Source: Bacteroidota bacterium
GTDB lineage: Bacteria > Bacteroidota > Bacteroidia > UBA8524
Assembly (NCBI GenBank): GCA_016124735.1
Contig: WGMZ01000009.1
Location: forward strand, 1 to 64,000
Direction of reading: 5' to 3'
Length of the DNA stretch: 64,000 nt
Shown: one piece after another, positions 7,295 to 17,276 of the stretch
How the letters are laid out: each line of letters begins with the position of its first letter
Numbering within the stretch: the first letter of the stretch is position 1
Notes under the pieces: generated by a model
Seen by the model: the letters and a program-made list of their open reading frames with translations, nothing else
Told to the model about the DNA's origin: nothing
Database searches by the model: none
Program-made: the position numbers and the translations under genes

Positions 7295-8704
7295 TTAAAT
7301 AATCATGAACTCTTCCAGCTTCTCCGGAAGATGGACATTTTCGTAGCCATTCAAGGCTAAATCGCTTTCCAGACTCATCATAGAGGATTCTTCTGCATGA
7401 ACCAGAAATATTCCTTTCAAAGACTTGCCTCCGCTTTCTTCAATATAACGTTTCAGCCCATAATGATCGGGGTGTGCACTAAAGGCATCGGTTTTATGTA
7501 CCTGAGCAAAAACCGGATAATCATGGCCATTCATATAGATATTGCCCTGCCCGTTTAAAAGGCGATGACCCAGGGTTCCTTCTGCGCAAAAACCAGCAAT
7601 CAGGATGGTGCAATATCCATTTCCGATATTGTTCCGTACATGTTCCTGAATTCTTCCTCCTTCCACCATTCCTGCAGCAGAGATGATGACACAAGGCTCA
7701 TAATGATCCTGAAGCCTTTCCGAATCGCGCTTATCGGTGATGTAATCCATATATTCAAACTCGAACAACGAGCCATTCTGCTTTAAAAAGCGCTGCGATT
7801 CTTCGTTCATGTATTCTCCATACTTCGCGTACACATCGGTGGTACGAATGGCCAGCGGACTATCCACGAAATACCGTATTTCCGGCAATCGACCTTGTAC
7901 GTATAACTCATGCAATGCATAGATGATGGCTTGTGTTCTTCCTACAGAAAAGGCAGGAATCACCAATCGGCCCGGTTGGCGCACACAGGTCCGTTCTATA
8001 TAATACAACAGTTCCTCTTCCGGACTTCTTTTCGCCTGATGTACACGGCCGCCATAGGTGCTTTCGCTAATCAGGTAATTGATGCCTTCGAAAGGTGTCG
8101 GGTCCTTCATCAATTTAGAGCCGTAATTCCCAAGATCGCCGGTAAAGCCAAAGACTGTTTTCTTTCCTTTTTCATCGACAGTAATTTTAACGGAAGCGGC
8201 TCCCAAAATATGTCCAGCCTCCTGAAAACGAACAGACAGGGAAGAATTCAGGTCAAAGTCCTTGTTAAAATGCAATGTAATCAGACGATCCATCGCTTCT
8301 TCGAAGTCTTTGTATCCATAAATAGAGCTCAGTTTATTGGGCTTCTTGCCTTTTCTTCTGTTTCCTTCTTTCCGCTTCATCTCCATCTCCATGATTTTCA
8401 GCGAATCGAGCAAAAGAAATCGTGTTAACTCGGCGGTAGGTGGGGTACAAACTATTTTCCCTCCAAAACCCTGGCGCACCAGGGTTGGAATATTTCCTGA
8501 ATGGTCTACATGCGCGTGAGTAAGGATTACCACATCGATGGATGAAGGATCAAATGGAAACTGGACCTTCGCCCCGCGGTGGAATTCCTTTTGTTGATTG
8601 TAATCGAGTCCGCAATCAATCAATACCCGGTAACCACTTTCCAATTCAAGCAAATGCATGCTCCCGGTTACCTGTCGTGCCGCTCCACAAAATGTAATTT
8701 TCAT
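7295..8704 (-). CDS. MBL-fold beta-CASP nuclease with RNA-specificity domain
   Basis: A 469-aa metallo-beta-lactamase-fold hydrolase of the beta-CASP group, probably an RNA nuclease. The zinc motif HAHVDH is at residues 63-68. Further ligands sit in the GHILGAA segment and in the FTGDLG motif. The beta-CASP insert follows, with the PAFSVGRTQ helix and ISAAGMVEGG, and the protein ends with the RNA-metabolising MBL region around VHKTDAFSAHPD. The ATG at 8704 is chosen; a start 14 codons upstream would add a hydrophobic Leu/Pro stretch not typical of the family. The next gene upstream (8747) ends just before the promoter box. The family is sure; the RNA target is unknown. Confidence 0.92.
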   Translation of the reverse strand: MKITFCGAARQVTGSMHLLELESGYRVLIDCGLDYNQQKEFHRGAKVQFPFDPSSIDVVILTHAHVDHSGNIPTLVRQGFGGKIVCTPPTAELTRFLLLDSLKIMEMEMKRKEGNRRKGKKPNKLSSIYGYKDFEEAMDRLITLHFNKDFDLNSSLSVRFQEAGHILGAASVKITVDEKGKKTVFGFTGDLGNYGSKLMKDPTPFEGINYLISESTYGGRVHQAKRSPEEELLYYIERTCVRQPGRLVIPAFSVGRTQAIIYALHELYVQGRLPEIRYFVDSPLAIRTTDVYAKYGEYMNEESQRFLKQNGSLFEFEYMDYITDKRDSERLQDHYEPCVIISAAGMVEGGRIQEHVRNNIGNGYCTILIAGFCAEGTLGHRLLNGQGNIYMNGHDYPVFAQVHKTDAFSAHPDHYGLKRYIEESGGKSLKGIFLVHAEESSMMSLESDLALNGYENVHLPEKLEEFMII

Positions 8705-8716
8705 CCTTACCGGCGG

Positions 8717-8724
8717 CAAAAGTA
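8717..8724 (-). promoter_or_regulatory. -7 promoter box before the beta-CASP nuclease gene
   Basis: TACTTTTG on the minus strand fits TAnnTTTG and lies 12 nt before the ATG at 8704. No strong -33 match is visible. Confidence 0.45.
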
Positions 8725-8746
8725 GTAAGAATGCAGGGAGTTTCAA

Positions 8747-10579
8747 TTAGCTGGGACGTATAAGTATACGGCTACTCACTGCTTTGCCCTGATGTTCATA
8801 GCGAACTATATAAATTCCTGTCGCAAACTGACTCATATCGGTATGCAAAAGATTCCGTTCGGTCATTTCAAATCGTAAGACCAATTTACCGTTGCTGTCA
8901 AAAATATGCAGAATACCTCCTGGATGACTTACCAGGAAATTCACCGGACCAACACTGGGGACCGGATAACAAGTCAATTGCAAAGAGTCGGAGGCATGGG
9001 CATGTGGATTATTTTGATCGCTTGAATCGTTTATACTCTGGATGGATTCACAGCCATTCACTTGTGCATAGCGATTGATTAAATTCACCAGCAGATCATT
9101 GAGTTTTTGCACCGTGTAATCATCTGTGCTTGGGGCCAAATGAGAATTGCCCACACCACTATGATTGGTTAGGAAGGTGTACGTTCCATTGGTGGCCAAT
9201 GCCATAGAACGCATCAGGAACTCCACATCTTGGTTGATTCCTGAACCCGTAACTGGAATGATTCGCACACCCATGGCCGCTGCTTTCACCATAAGCTGTT
9301 GCACCCTGCTCACTATAGTATCGGCCTGATGGGGAGGAGCATCCAGGACGAGGAAAAGAAGCCGCCCCCGCGCTTCGGGACTCCATGATAGGCGGTTCAG
9401 TGCAGCATCAAGTGCCTCATCAACAGCCTCCGGAAAATCTCCTCCCCCGGCCGCATTTTGTTGTTGAATAAATTGCAACGTAGTATCCAAAACAGGGGTA
9501 AAATCACTCAGACGAGTCAGGTACTGGTCTCCTCTATCCCGGTAGAAAACACTGCCCGTGCGAATTTGAGCGTGTGGATTCGACTCTCCCACCCGCTGAA
9601 TGACATCTTCCAATTCCGCCTTGAGATAGTCAATTTCATCTCCCATGGACCCGGTTCCATCCACCACAAAAGCGATATCCATTATCGGAGAAACTTCGCA
9701 TGGCATCTCTATCTCCAGACTATTGATACCATTAGGAAAATCATTGAGTACCGGAAAGCGGTAGTCTTTTCCTTTGTACTTCACCACTGCTTTATAATGC
9801 CTTAACATACGATCGCGGGTCTGTGGAATCATATCAGCCCATAATTCCGCCTTGCCGGTGTTATCGGTCCGGGCCAGAAATACCCGTTCATTTCGATCGC
9901 CCAAAAGTTGAACTTCTGCATCCACCACCGGATTCCCCTGCTTAAATTTCACCTGCACAGTATAGCGGTTCTTAAGAAAGAGCCCCCACTTTTTCTGGAA
10001 TTCTTCAAATCGGGTTTCCGTTAAGTCTTCCCATAGCACCCACTTACTAAAATCATTAATTTCTCCTGCTGTTAAAGTTCCTGCTCCAACTGGAATGTCT
10101 GAAGTTCCACCCCGACTCACCGGAGCTGAATGATACTTTCTCGAAACGCCTGGAGCGGCTTTGGAAGCAAAGCCAATGGATTCTTCCGGTATTAGCGACG
10201 ACCTTCCCGGCGCTTCTTTTTTTACATTGTTTTCATGCTCTTTCACCACAGGCTTAGGCTGCAATTGAATCTCCAAATGAGGATCTATGGATTGAAAACT
10301 GAATTCGGTTTCGCACGTTGAATAAGATGGGTGTGTAACGCGCAACAAATAGTTTGCGGATGAAGGAATAGAATCGAAAGAAAATTTACCTGAGTGATCA
10401 CTTAGTGTGCTTAATTGGGTGATTCCATTGCTGTCGATCAAGTCGATTCGGGCCACCCAAACGGGAGTGGTCTGATGAAGTATCAAACCGGATAGTTTAC
10501 CGGATGGCAGGGGTTGAAGCAGAACACTGGTGGCGATAACAGCCGATGTGCCCAGAAAAAATAGCAAAATGTTTTTCAT
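8747..10579 (-). CDS. Secreted von Willebrand factor A domain protein with T9SS sorting signal
   Basis: A 610-aa exported protein. A signal peptide covers about residues 1-22. A carboxypeptidase-regulatory-like beta sandwich spans about 27-110. A linker carries the motif AGTLTAGEINDF (167-178) and a second small beta domain lies at about 205-290. A VWA domain (about 298-490) has the metal-ion site DGTGS at 307-311. The last 75 residues form a T9SS type A sorting domain (PVPSVGPVNFLV to SSRILIR), so the protein is probably sent through the outer membrane and anchored or released there. VWA domains usually bind proteins or matrix; the ligand is unknown. It stands upstream of the nuclease gene on the same strand. 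Confidence 0.92.
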   Translation of the reverse strand: MKNILLFFLGTSAVIATSVLLQPLPSGKLSGLILHQTTPVWVARIDLIDSNGITQLSTLSDHSGKFSFDSIPSSANYLLRVTHPSYSTCETEFSFQSIDPHLEIQLQPKPVVKEHENNVKKEAPGRSSLIPEESIGFASKAAPGVSRKYHSAPVSRGGTSDIPVGAGTLTAGEINDFSKWVLWEDLTETRFEEFQKKWGLFLKNRYTVQVKFKQGNPVVDAEVQLLGDRNERVFLARTDNTGKAELWADMIPQTRDRMLRHYKAVVKYKGKDYRFPVLNDFPNGINSLEIEMPCEVSPIMDIAFVVDGTGSMGDEIDYLKAELEDVIQRVGESNPHAQIRTGSVFYRDRGDQYLTRLSDFTPVLDTTLQFIQQQNAAGGGDFPEAVDEALDAALNRLSWSPEARGRLLFLVLDAPPHQADTIVSRVQQLMVKAAAMGVRIIPVTGSGINQDVEFLMRSMALATNGTYTFLTNHSGVGNSHLAPSTDDYTVQKLNDLLVNLINRYAQVNGCESIQSINDSSDQNNPHAHASDSLQLTCYPVPSVGPVNFLVSHPGGILHIFDSNGKLVLRFEMTERNLLHTDMSQFATGIYIVRYEHQGKAVSSRILIRPS

Positions 10580-10708
10580 ATGAAGAGATTTTTACCTGGA
10601 ACAGTACCAGCATAAATACCTTGGGCAGTTGAATAGTAAACAAGAAAAAAAAATTAATTTTATACAATAATAGAGTGACCCTTTGCGTTGCCTCCTTAAC
10701 CGGACGCT

Positions 10709-11242
10709 ATGAACACACCAAAAAAACTAATTCGCGAATCCGGGTTCATTCCTGCTTACGAAGAATGGAAACTCGGAAAAGGACGTAATTCCAGCATACG
10801 CCGTGTCAGAGAATTCTTTGACAAATTTATGCTGGGTGAATCTTCCTGGGACTGTGATATAATCCAGACCCCTACTTATGCCATGCTAATCCTGCATCAT
10901 ATGGATGATTGGGATGAAGATGACTACCGCTACCTGATGGATTTCTGGCGCGAACGTATTTTAGGCGAAGGCTATATCGCCTATATGTCGGATTCGCGCG
11001 TTGAAGTACTTGACGGAGGCATTCGCCAACGCATTGAAAGGCATTATCTTAAACCGAACGTTTTTGACGCCATTCGCCTGGGCCTGCCTGTCGATAGGAA
11101 ATATGGAAATCTTACCCTGGAACTCGTTTTCCTCGGAGAAGAAGTGGACTACATGAAGATGACCATGGGATTTTACCATGAAAGAGCGAAAAGAGGACAA
11201 ATGGGACTCGAACGCCTGATGGAGGTTCTTTTAAAAGGCTAA
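10709..11242 (+). CDS. Conserved protein of unknown function
   Basis: A 177-aa cytoplasmic protein without signal peptide or membrane segment. It is helical and rich in charged and aromatic residues (HHMDDWDEDDYRYLMDFWRERI). I recall similar proteins as Bacteroidota hypotheticals but no named domain. It is a single gene, divergent from the VWA gene and convergent with the glycosyltransferase operon. No active-site motif can be claimed. Confidence 0.7.
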   Translation: MNTPKKLIRESGFIPAYEEWKLGKGRNSSIRRVREFFDKFMLGESSWDCDIIQTPTYAMLILHHMDDWDEDDYRYLMDFWRERILGEGYIAYMSDSRVEVLDGGIRQRIERHYLKPNVFDAIRLGLPVDRKYGNLTLELVFLGEEVDYMKMTMGFYHERAKRGQMGLERLMEVLLKG

Positions 11243-11273
11243 GCCCTCAAGACTCCTCTTAAATCAAATCGCT

Positions 11274-12221
11274 TTAAATTCTTTCCCGCACCAGATAGGT
11301 ATTACGGTCTGCGGAGCTGCGTCCTATCAACTCTCCCAGGAAACCCGCCAGGAACAATTGTGTTCCCAATATCATGGTTGCAAGGGCAATGAAGAACCAG
11401 GGATTATCTGTGACTTTCATTGCGACCTCCCCAATCGAGATTTTATACAGCTTATCAATGCCCAAATATGCCGAAGAAACAAATCCGATGGCAAACATCA
11501 AGGTGCCAATCAATCCGAAAAAGTGCATTGGCTTTTTGCCAAAGCGACCTACAAAAAAGATGGACATCAAATCGAGAAAACCGTTGATAAAACGGGTCCA
11601 TCCAAATTTTGTATGCCCGTATTTTCTCGCCTGATGCTGAACCACCTGTTCGCCTATTTTGCGGAAACCGGCCCATTTGGCAATCACCGGGATGTAACGG
11701 TGCATCTCCCCATAAACTTCGATGCTTCGGGTCACTTCTGAACGGTAGGCCTTCAATCCACAATTGAAATCATGGAGGTAGATCCCACTCATTTTTCGGG
11801 TTGCCCAATTGAATAGTTTGGTGGGTATTGTCTTTGTAATAGGATCATATCGTTTTTGCTTCCAACCGGAAATCAAATCCAGATCTTCTTCCAGGATGCG
11901 GCGGCGCAGTTCCGGGATCTCATCCGGGCTGTCTTGCAAATCTGCATCCATTGTAATCACGATATCACCCTGCGTGGCGCCAAAACCTTCGTTCAATGCT
12001 GCCGACTTTCCATAGTTCCGGCGAAAGCGGATCCCATGAACATTGGGGTTGTTCTTTCTCAAATCCTGGATAACTGCCCAGGAATTATCCGTACTTCCAT
12101 CATCTACAAAAATGACTTCGTAGCTGAAGCCATTTTCATTCATTACACGTGCAATCCAGTCCGTAAGTTCGGGAAGCGACTCATCTTCATTAAATAGTGG
12201 AATGACTAGAGAAAGATCCAT
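11274..12221 (-). CDS. Family 2 glycosyltransferase (polyprenyl-phosphate sugar transferase type)
   Basis: A 315-aa membrane-anchored GT-A glycosyltransferase. The N-terminal half has the GT2 nucleotide-sugar fold, starting SLVIPLFNEDESL, with VDDGSTDNS and the metal-binding DADLQD motif near residue 93. The C-terminal part has two transmembrane helices (about 231-253 and 271-293). This architecture is that of DPM1/GtrB-like enzymes, which transfer a sugar from a nucleotide donor to polyprenyl phosphate for later use outside the membrane. It lies 21 bp downstream of the DUF4199 gene in a tamB-DUF4199-GT2 order. Donor and acceptor are not predictable from sequence. Confidence 0.92.
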   Translation of the reverse strand: MDLSLVIPLFNEDESLPELTDWIARVMNENGFSYEVIFVDDGSTDNSWAVIQDLRKNNPNVHGIRFRRNYGKSAALNEGFGATQGDIVITMDADLQDSPDEIPELRRRILEEDLDLISGWKQKRYDPITKTIPTKLFNWATRKMSGIYLHDFNCGLKAYRSEVTRSIEVYGEMHRYIPVIAKWAGFRKIGEQVVQHQARKYGHTKFGWTRFINGFLDLMSIFFVGRFGKKPMHFFGLIGTLMFAIGFVSSAYLGIDKLYKISIGEVAMKVTDNPWFFIALATMILGTQLFLAGFLGELIGRSSADRNTYLVRERI

Positions 12222-12242
12222 AGATGGCGCAAGTATACGAGA

Positions 12243-12788
12243 TTAAGCTTCAACTTTATGTGTGAAAATACCAGTAATAAGTCCTGCAACAAGTCCAACA
12301 AATACATTTCCGATAAAAGTAAATAAAGCCATTGCAGCGGGTGACGTTGTCATTTTCATCATGCTGATTACCTGGTCCTCCTGTCCGGATGGCAAATCAT
12401 TCATCTTACTCAATGCATTCTCAATAATTAATTGCTGAAATTCCGGATGAAGTATTCCAAAAAATACGAACATGTAGATGGCCATGCATATTCCCGCTCC
12501 AAGTGCAGTAATTGTAGCAATTCCAACGGCCCTGCCATAACCCATGAAACCACCTAGTTCTTTATTCCTGTGTTCAATTTGCGCCACAACAATTATCAGG
12601 GCGAGTATCAGATATCCCAAATATTGTGACCATCTTTTGCCGGATTTTTCCAATAATTCCGGGTCCGACCAATCAACGCCCATAGAGGCTATATAACTGA
12701 TCAAAACAATAACTATTCCTCCAATAATACCCCATTTGAGGCCTACACCCCAAGGTCCGGGTTTTTTAAGTTCTTCGATTGTTTCCAT
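12243..12788 (-). CDS. DUF4199 family membrane protein
   Basis: A 181-aa polytopic membrane protein with four predicted helices (about 15-37, 52-70, 83-108 and 150-175). It matches the Bacteroidota DUF4199 family, which often sits beside a family 2 glycosyltransferase, as here. The gene is 20 bp downstream of tamB and 21 bp upstream of the glycosyltransferase on the same strand, so co-transcription is likely. The biochemical role of the family is unknown; a small membrane partner of the glycosyltransferase is only a guess from position. Confidence 0.85.
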   Translation of the reverse strand: METIEELKKPGPWGVGLKWGIIGGIVIVLISYIASMGVDWSDPELLEKSGKRWSQYLGYLILALIIVVAQIEHRNKELGGFMGYGRAVGIATITALGAGICMAIYMFVFFGILHPEFQQLIIENALSKMNDLPSGQEDQVISMMKMTTSPAAMALFTFIGNVFVGLVAGLITGIFTHKVEA

Positions 12789-12808
12789 AGGTTCTATTCT
12801 TTACAAGT

Positions 12809-15800
12809 TTACGGATTCTGATCCGGTTCCGTTTGTTCCTTCAATTTTCTTTTCAGCTCTTTTCTTTGTTTGTCTAAACGGTCAAATTCCAATGCATAAT
12901 ATAAACCGATGCCCTGGGTATTGACGTTCCGGTTTATGGCCGAAGTTGACTGACTATTTGGATCGGAAGACTGAAGGGTACCCGTACGGTTAAACGCCCT
13001 CACGCGCAATCGTCCATCGGGGGTTATCCGGTACATCGCACTGACATTGTTATAAAAGTTATTGGTGTTCGTGTTGAAGGTACCCTGAATTTCCAGTCGG
13101 TCGTTCATAAACTTATGACTGGCATTGATTAAAAGATTGGATTGCGCATTTCCCATCACATAATTCACCCCCAATTTCCAGTTTGAATTGATTTGATTCA
13201 ACCAATTACTCACCTGGTTCGACAAAAGGTCGCCTACACTGGACGAAAGCACTCCTCCCTGTACATCCGCAGCCACAAATTGCTGATTAACAGCCGGTGG
13301 AATGAACGTATTGGCTACCAATAAGCTAAACACCTGGCGGGTCATTTCTTCCTGATCCTGTTCGATTTTTCGAAGTACCGTATTCACTGTTGAGGTATTG
13401 ATGCCGGATGAACTCAAAGAAGTGATATTCGGTATCCTCAATCCAAAACGTATTTCCGGGGCAGTTAATTCTCCCCGCAGCTTCATGATGGCTTCCACAT
13501 CGGTTCTTTGTTTGTATGCGCTCAATTGCTCGGAAGTCACAATACCGCGGACCAAACTTTCCAGAGAGGATTTGGCAGTATAAGTCGCCTCTAAATTCAT
13601 ATTGGCCTTCATCGGATCGCCATTCCAGATGATTTTTCCACCTCTTTGAATCACAAATTTTTTATTGATGAGATTCGCTGCAGTGAAGAGGTAATCTCCC
13701 TGATCTACAACGTAATCTCCGTACATTTTGAAATCTCCGTTGCTGTTAATTTCCATTAATAACTTGGCATTTCCGCGGGAACGAATAATGTCTCCCAATC
13801 GGGAGTCAAAAATCAACTGTATCTCGGTAGATGGCGTAAGCTCGAGGTCAAAATTCATCTGTATGCCCGATAAATCCTGATAGGGCTGTGAAGAACCAAA
13901 ATCTTCCATACTCACAAAGCGAATAAACTCCAATTCACTTGAACCCACATAATTTTCGAGCGGGATAAAAAAGGCGGAGTTCTTTTCTGCTTTTCCTTTC
14001 ACGTCTATCCTCAGATCGTCGAAGCTGCCTCTAAAGGTGGCGGAGCCAGTCATAAATGCCGTGCCATAGTAATACTCATTATTCTCCAGACGGGTATTCA
14101 GGCACAAGAAATTATTCAGGTTGTTCAGTTCAATATTTAACCCAAAATCCGACAAATTTTTATGACTGATATAGCCGCTGCAGAAACCGGTATTCCCCAA
14201 TTCATCCGTTATCTTAAAACGTCTCAGCTCGAATCGGTTGCTGCTCACTGTAATCACTGAATTGAAGGTGTAATAGGTGTTCAGGTAATCTACCTTTATC
14301 CCGGCATCATCCAGGTATATTTTACCATTCAAGGTGGGCTTGTTCAAGGGGCCGCCGATGTCAATTTTACCACTACCTCTTCCTTTGAACTCAGAAGCTA
14401 AATCGACAAAGAATGGTTCAAAAAGGTGCAGCGGTGTGGTATCCATCTGCAGCTGAAGATTATAGCCATTGTCTTCCTTGGAAGTCTTAAGAAAGCCGGA
14501 AAGTGAAACCCTTTTGAAATCTCCGTCCTTGAGAAGGCCACTCATTGTAATTATTTCATAGCCTTCGGGCACTCTGCTGCTCAGTTCAAACCGGCCCAGG
14601 TAATCGCCATTCATTCCCAAACTGTCGATACTTAAATCGGAGGTAAAAAGCGGAATGCTGCCTTTGAATGATTTGATGGATAAGTCGCCATTGACTTCCC
14701 CTTGTATACTTTCATCCCCCGACGGATATAAAAAGACATTCAATCCCTCGAGACGAAAACGTTCGAAAGAAAGATCCAGACGATCCTGATCATTTCCCAT
14801 CAAAGAGCCATTAAGCGTTACACTTTGGTTCAGAGTGCCTATGTGAAACCGGTCTAAAATAAAGATGGAATCTGAAACCAGTCCCAGTCGCGAATTCCCG
14901 GCAATGGCCCAATCCAGGGTATCTACCCGAATATAGGATGGATCGAATTCAGTAAACATGCTGGTGTCGTTGTAATGTAATTTCCCAACCAGATTCAGTT
15001 CGGTAGAATAAGGGGCACTATAACCGGCTATATGAAAATCTACGTTATTACGCATAACCCCCAAATCGACCAGAGCTCCGTGAACGAGTTGCGAGTCATT
15101 CCGGGTAATCTCGCTGCAATTGAGAGAGAGACTGAAACGCTCATCTCCCACCGAAGAATCTGCGCTCAGGGTAACCTGGCTAAAACCAAATTCACTGTAA
15201 TGTGCCTCGTCTACATAAACATCCAGGGACAAACTTTCCTTTTGCGAATCAAAACGTCCTTTAACCACTCCCTGGTTGACCCAGGTTCCTGCCTGAACCA
15301 ATTCTGTGATTTCTTTGGCTTTTTTAAGTTCCAGTCCAAATTCAAATTCCTGGGCCGGCATTTCCACCCGTTCCAATTTGAGTGAATTAGGCAGTAACTG
15401 GGCAAAGAAGTTATTGAATGACTTATCCAAAAGTGAAGGCGAAAAATGCCCGTTCAAATGCGCATTGAGAATGTCGCCATTAACGCTCATCCTGCGGTAG
15501 CCATTGCTCAGGTCAGAGAGCAAAATCAAGCTGTCGATTGGATAAACACGCTTGTCTTTTTCAATCTCAATATTGCGAAGGGCGAGGCTGCCAACAAAAT
15601 CATCAAGCTCCGTTCCGCTGAAATCGGCTACCAGTTTCCCACTCAAAACAGCAGGAAAATCCGGAGCCCAGTTGAGCTTTGCTATTTCCGCTTTGTAGAA
15701 TTGACTGGTACAATCAAAAACCGGCATCTCTCCGGAAAGACCTACTTTTCCTGCGAAAACCATCTCCAGATTCGGATCTTTAATTTCTACATTTCCAGTA

Positions 15801-17245
15801 TAAATCTGCTTTTTGAGCAAGCCTTTCACCTGAATGTTCCGGTAGTCGTAGCCATTCATTTCAAGATGATTTACAGTGGCCTCCAGACGATTTATCATAT
15901 TAGAAAGCTCAAATCCCTTTCCATCCATCTTGCTGTTGAAGCTTATTCGCCCGGTTCCGGGAAGCTGAAAAAAGTTTCCAATATCAAAATTTTCGGCAAT
16001 AAGCTCCCCCGAATATTCATCAATGCCGTTCAGCTTCATGTTCAGATCAGACCGGATATTTCCCAATGCCGTTTGAAAATTACCATAGGCCACAAAATCG
16101 TAGATGAAGCCGGTAAACCTGCCCGTATAGGTTACTTGTCCCAGCCTCTCCAGTTCATCCGGCCAGATATCCATTGGGATTAATTTGGCCAACTCCTCCC
16201 GTGTTGTCCGGGCAGTTTGAATGCGCGCGTCGATATAGGTCTGTTCAATATCGGGCAACCCTCTCATCTGAATAGTACCCTGAAGTCCGGAGTTTTGCCC
16301 GAATCGAAGGTTCATATTCCGGGCCCGCATAGAACGCAGTGGCCCCGCTCCCTCGCCTTCTACAAAAACCAATTCATCCCAGCCCAACAAATTATCAGAG
16401 AAGTATTGCAGGTCCTTGAAACTCACTTCACTTTTTTTCAAATCGGCTTTCATTACCACGTCGTCATAGAAATTATTGAACGCACGCCAATGATCGTATT
16501 CCATCGCGAAGTAATCGCCTAAACGGCTGTTGGGGGTTTGCAGGTCGAGTTGGGTAAACTGCATGCCCTGCGCGTAAATGATGGCATGGGCGTCTAAATT
16601 GACAATTTCAAAACTGTTTTGTTCTTTCAGCCTCAGGTTCTTAGCCGTAAAATTAAGGGAGTCATCCACTACATAAAAATCCGTCAGGTCTGCGTTGATC
16701 TGGTTGAAGCGCATATCGTTTTCCCGAAAGGTGCGATCGCTTACCGTATCATCATCAAAACGCAAATGGAAACAGGCATTTCTCAATTTGATTTTTTCAA
16801 AAAGAAGTGTCCAGATCACGGGTGCCCTTGTGCTATCGGAAGGTCCAGAATCAATGGCTTCCAGGAAATAATCAAAATTCAGGGCACCGGATTGGTGGTA
16901 TTGTCTGAAATTGACCAGAACACTGTCCAGCGAAACCTTAGTAAAATGGATGTAGCGATTGTTCTCATCGTATAATTTAAAATGGGCTTTGATATCCCTT
17001 ACATAGAACAAAGTGTCTTGTTTATAATCCTCAACAAAAGCATCTTTTACAGATATACCGTGAATGGGATCCCAGCCAACATAGCCAAAGCTTACACGAG
17101 TTTTCAGCTCCTTTGAGATATAGTTACTTAGCCTGTTTCTGATTTCCCTCTGCCCGGCCTCCGATTGAATCACAGACAGGACGAGCAATAACAAAAACAA
17201 GATAGAAAGCAGCAGCCCTGCAGTTATTTTAAGGATTCTTCTCAC
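12809..17245 (-). CDS. tamB: TamB-like translocation/assembly module (DUF490)
   Basis: A very large (1478 aa) AsmA/TamB-type protein. One N-terminal transmembrane helix (about residues 6-28) anchors it in the inner membrane. A long periplasmic part of repeating beta strands follows, and a conserved C-terminal DUF490 domain covers about 1050-1440 (GNAKLLMEINSNGDFKMYGDY; NLEATYTAKSSL). Such proteins span the periplasm as hydrophobic grooves and are implicated in lipid transport or outer-membrane protein assembly. The start is a GTG: an in-frame stop lies just upstream and no ATG is near. It is divergent from tsaD with only 31 bp between, a neighbourhood common in Bacteroidota. Confidence 0.93.
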   Translation of the reverse strand: MRRILKITAGLLLSILFLLLLVLSVIQSEAGQREIRNRLSNYISKELKTRVSFGYVGWDPIHGISVKDAFVEDYKQDTLFYVRDIKAHFKLYDENNRYIHFTKVSLDSVLVNFRQYHQSGALNFDYFLEAIDSGPSDSTRAPVIWTLLFEKIKLRNACFHLRFDDDTVSDRTFRENDMRFNQINADLTDFYVVDDSLNFTAKNLRLKEQNSFEIVNLDAHAIIYAQGMQFTQLDLQTPNSRLGDYFAMEYDHWRAFNNFYDDVVMKADLKKSEVSFKDLQYFSDNLLGWDELVFVEGEGAGPLRSMRARNMNLRFGQNSGLQGTIQMRGLPDIEQTYIDARIQTARTTREELAKLIPMDIWPDELERLGQVTYTGRFTGFIYDFVAYGNFQTALGNIRSDLNMKLNGIDEYSGELIAENFDIGNFFQLPGTGRISFNSKMDGKGFELSNMINRLEATVNHLEMNGYDYRNIQVKGLLKKQIYTGNVEIKDPNLEMVFAGKVGLSGEMPVFDCTSQFYKAEIAKLNWAPDFPAVLSGKLVADFSGTELDDFVGSLALRNIEIEKDKRVYPIDSLILLSDLSNGYRRMSVNGDILNAHLNGHFSPSLLDKSFNNFFAQLLPNSLKLERVEMPAQEFEFGLELKKAKEITELVQAGTWVNQGVVKGRFDSQKESLSLDVYVDEAHYSEFGFSQVTLSADSSVGDERFSLSLNCSEITRNDSQLVHGALVDLGVMRNNVDFHIAGYSAPYSTELNLVGKLHYNDTSMFTEFDPSYIRVDTLDWAIAGNSRLGLVSDSIFILDRFHIGTLNQSVTLNGSLMGNDQDRLDLSFERFRLEGLNVFLYPSGDESIQGEVNGDLSIKSFKGSIPLFTSDLSIDSLGMNGDYLGRFELSSRVPEGYEIITMSGLLKDGDFKRVSLSGFLKTSKEDNGYNLQLQMDTTPLHLFEPFFVDLASEFKGRGSGKIDIGGPLNKPTLNGKIYLDDAGIKVDYLNTYYTFNSVITVSSNRFELRRFKITDELGNTGFCSGYISHKNLSDFGLNIELNNLNNFLCLNTRLENNEYYYGTAFMTGSATFRGSFDDLRIDVKGKAEKNSAFFIPLENYVGSSELEFIRFVSMEDFGSSQPYQDLSGIQMNFDLELTPSTEIQLIFDSRLGDIIRSRGNAKLLMEINSNGDFKMYGDYVVDQGDYLFTAANLINKKFVIQRGGKIIWNGDPMKANMNLEATYTAKSSLESLVRGIVTSEQLSAYKQRTDVEAIMKLRGELTAPEIRFGLRIPNITSLSSSGINTSTVNTVLRKIEQDQEEMTRQVFSLLVANTFIPPAVNQQFVAADVQGGVLSSSVGDLLSNQVSNWLNQINSNWKLGVNYVMGNAQSNLLINASHKFMNDRLEIQGTFNTNTNNFYNNVSAMYRITPDGRLRVRAFNRTGTLQSSDPNSQSTSAINRNVNTQGIGLYYALEFDRLDKQRKELKRKLKEQTEPDQNP

Positions 17246-17255
17246 CGATTACCGC

Positions 17256-17263
17256 CAAAAATA
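17256..17263 (-). promoter_or_regulatory. -7 promoter box of tamB
   Basis: TATTTTTG on the minus strand fits TAnnTTTG and ends 10 nt before the tamB GTG, inside the 31-bp tamB-tsaD divergent gap. The transcript leader would be very short. Confidence 0.45.
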
Positions 17264-17276
17264 GGAAATTTGCAGC

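Noticed and set aside
7910-8428. 172-codon plus-strand frame opposite the beta-CASP nuclease
   Set aside because: It is antisense to conserved catalytic motifs of the nuclease; no independent support.
15446-16183. 245-codon plus-strand frame inside tamB
   Set aside because: It is antisense to a clear TamB coding region, without signal, domain or promoter; it is a shadow of codon bias.
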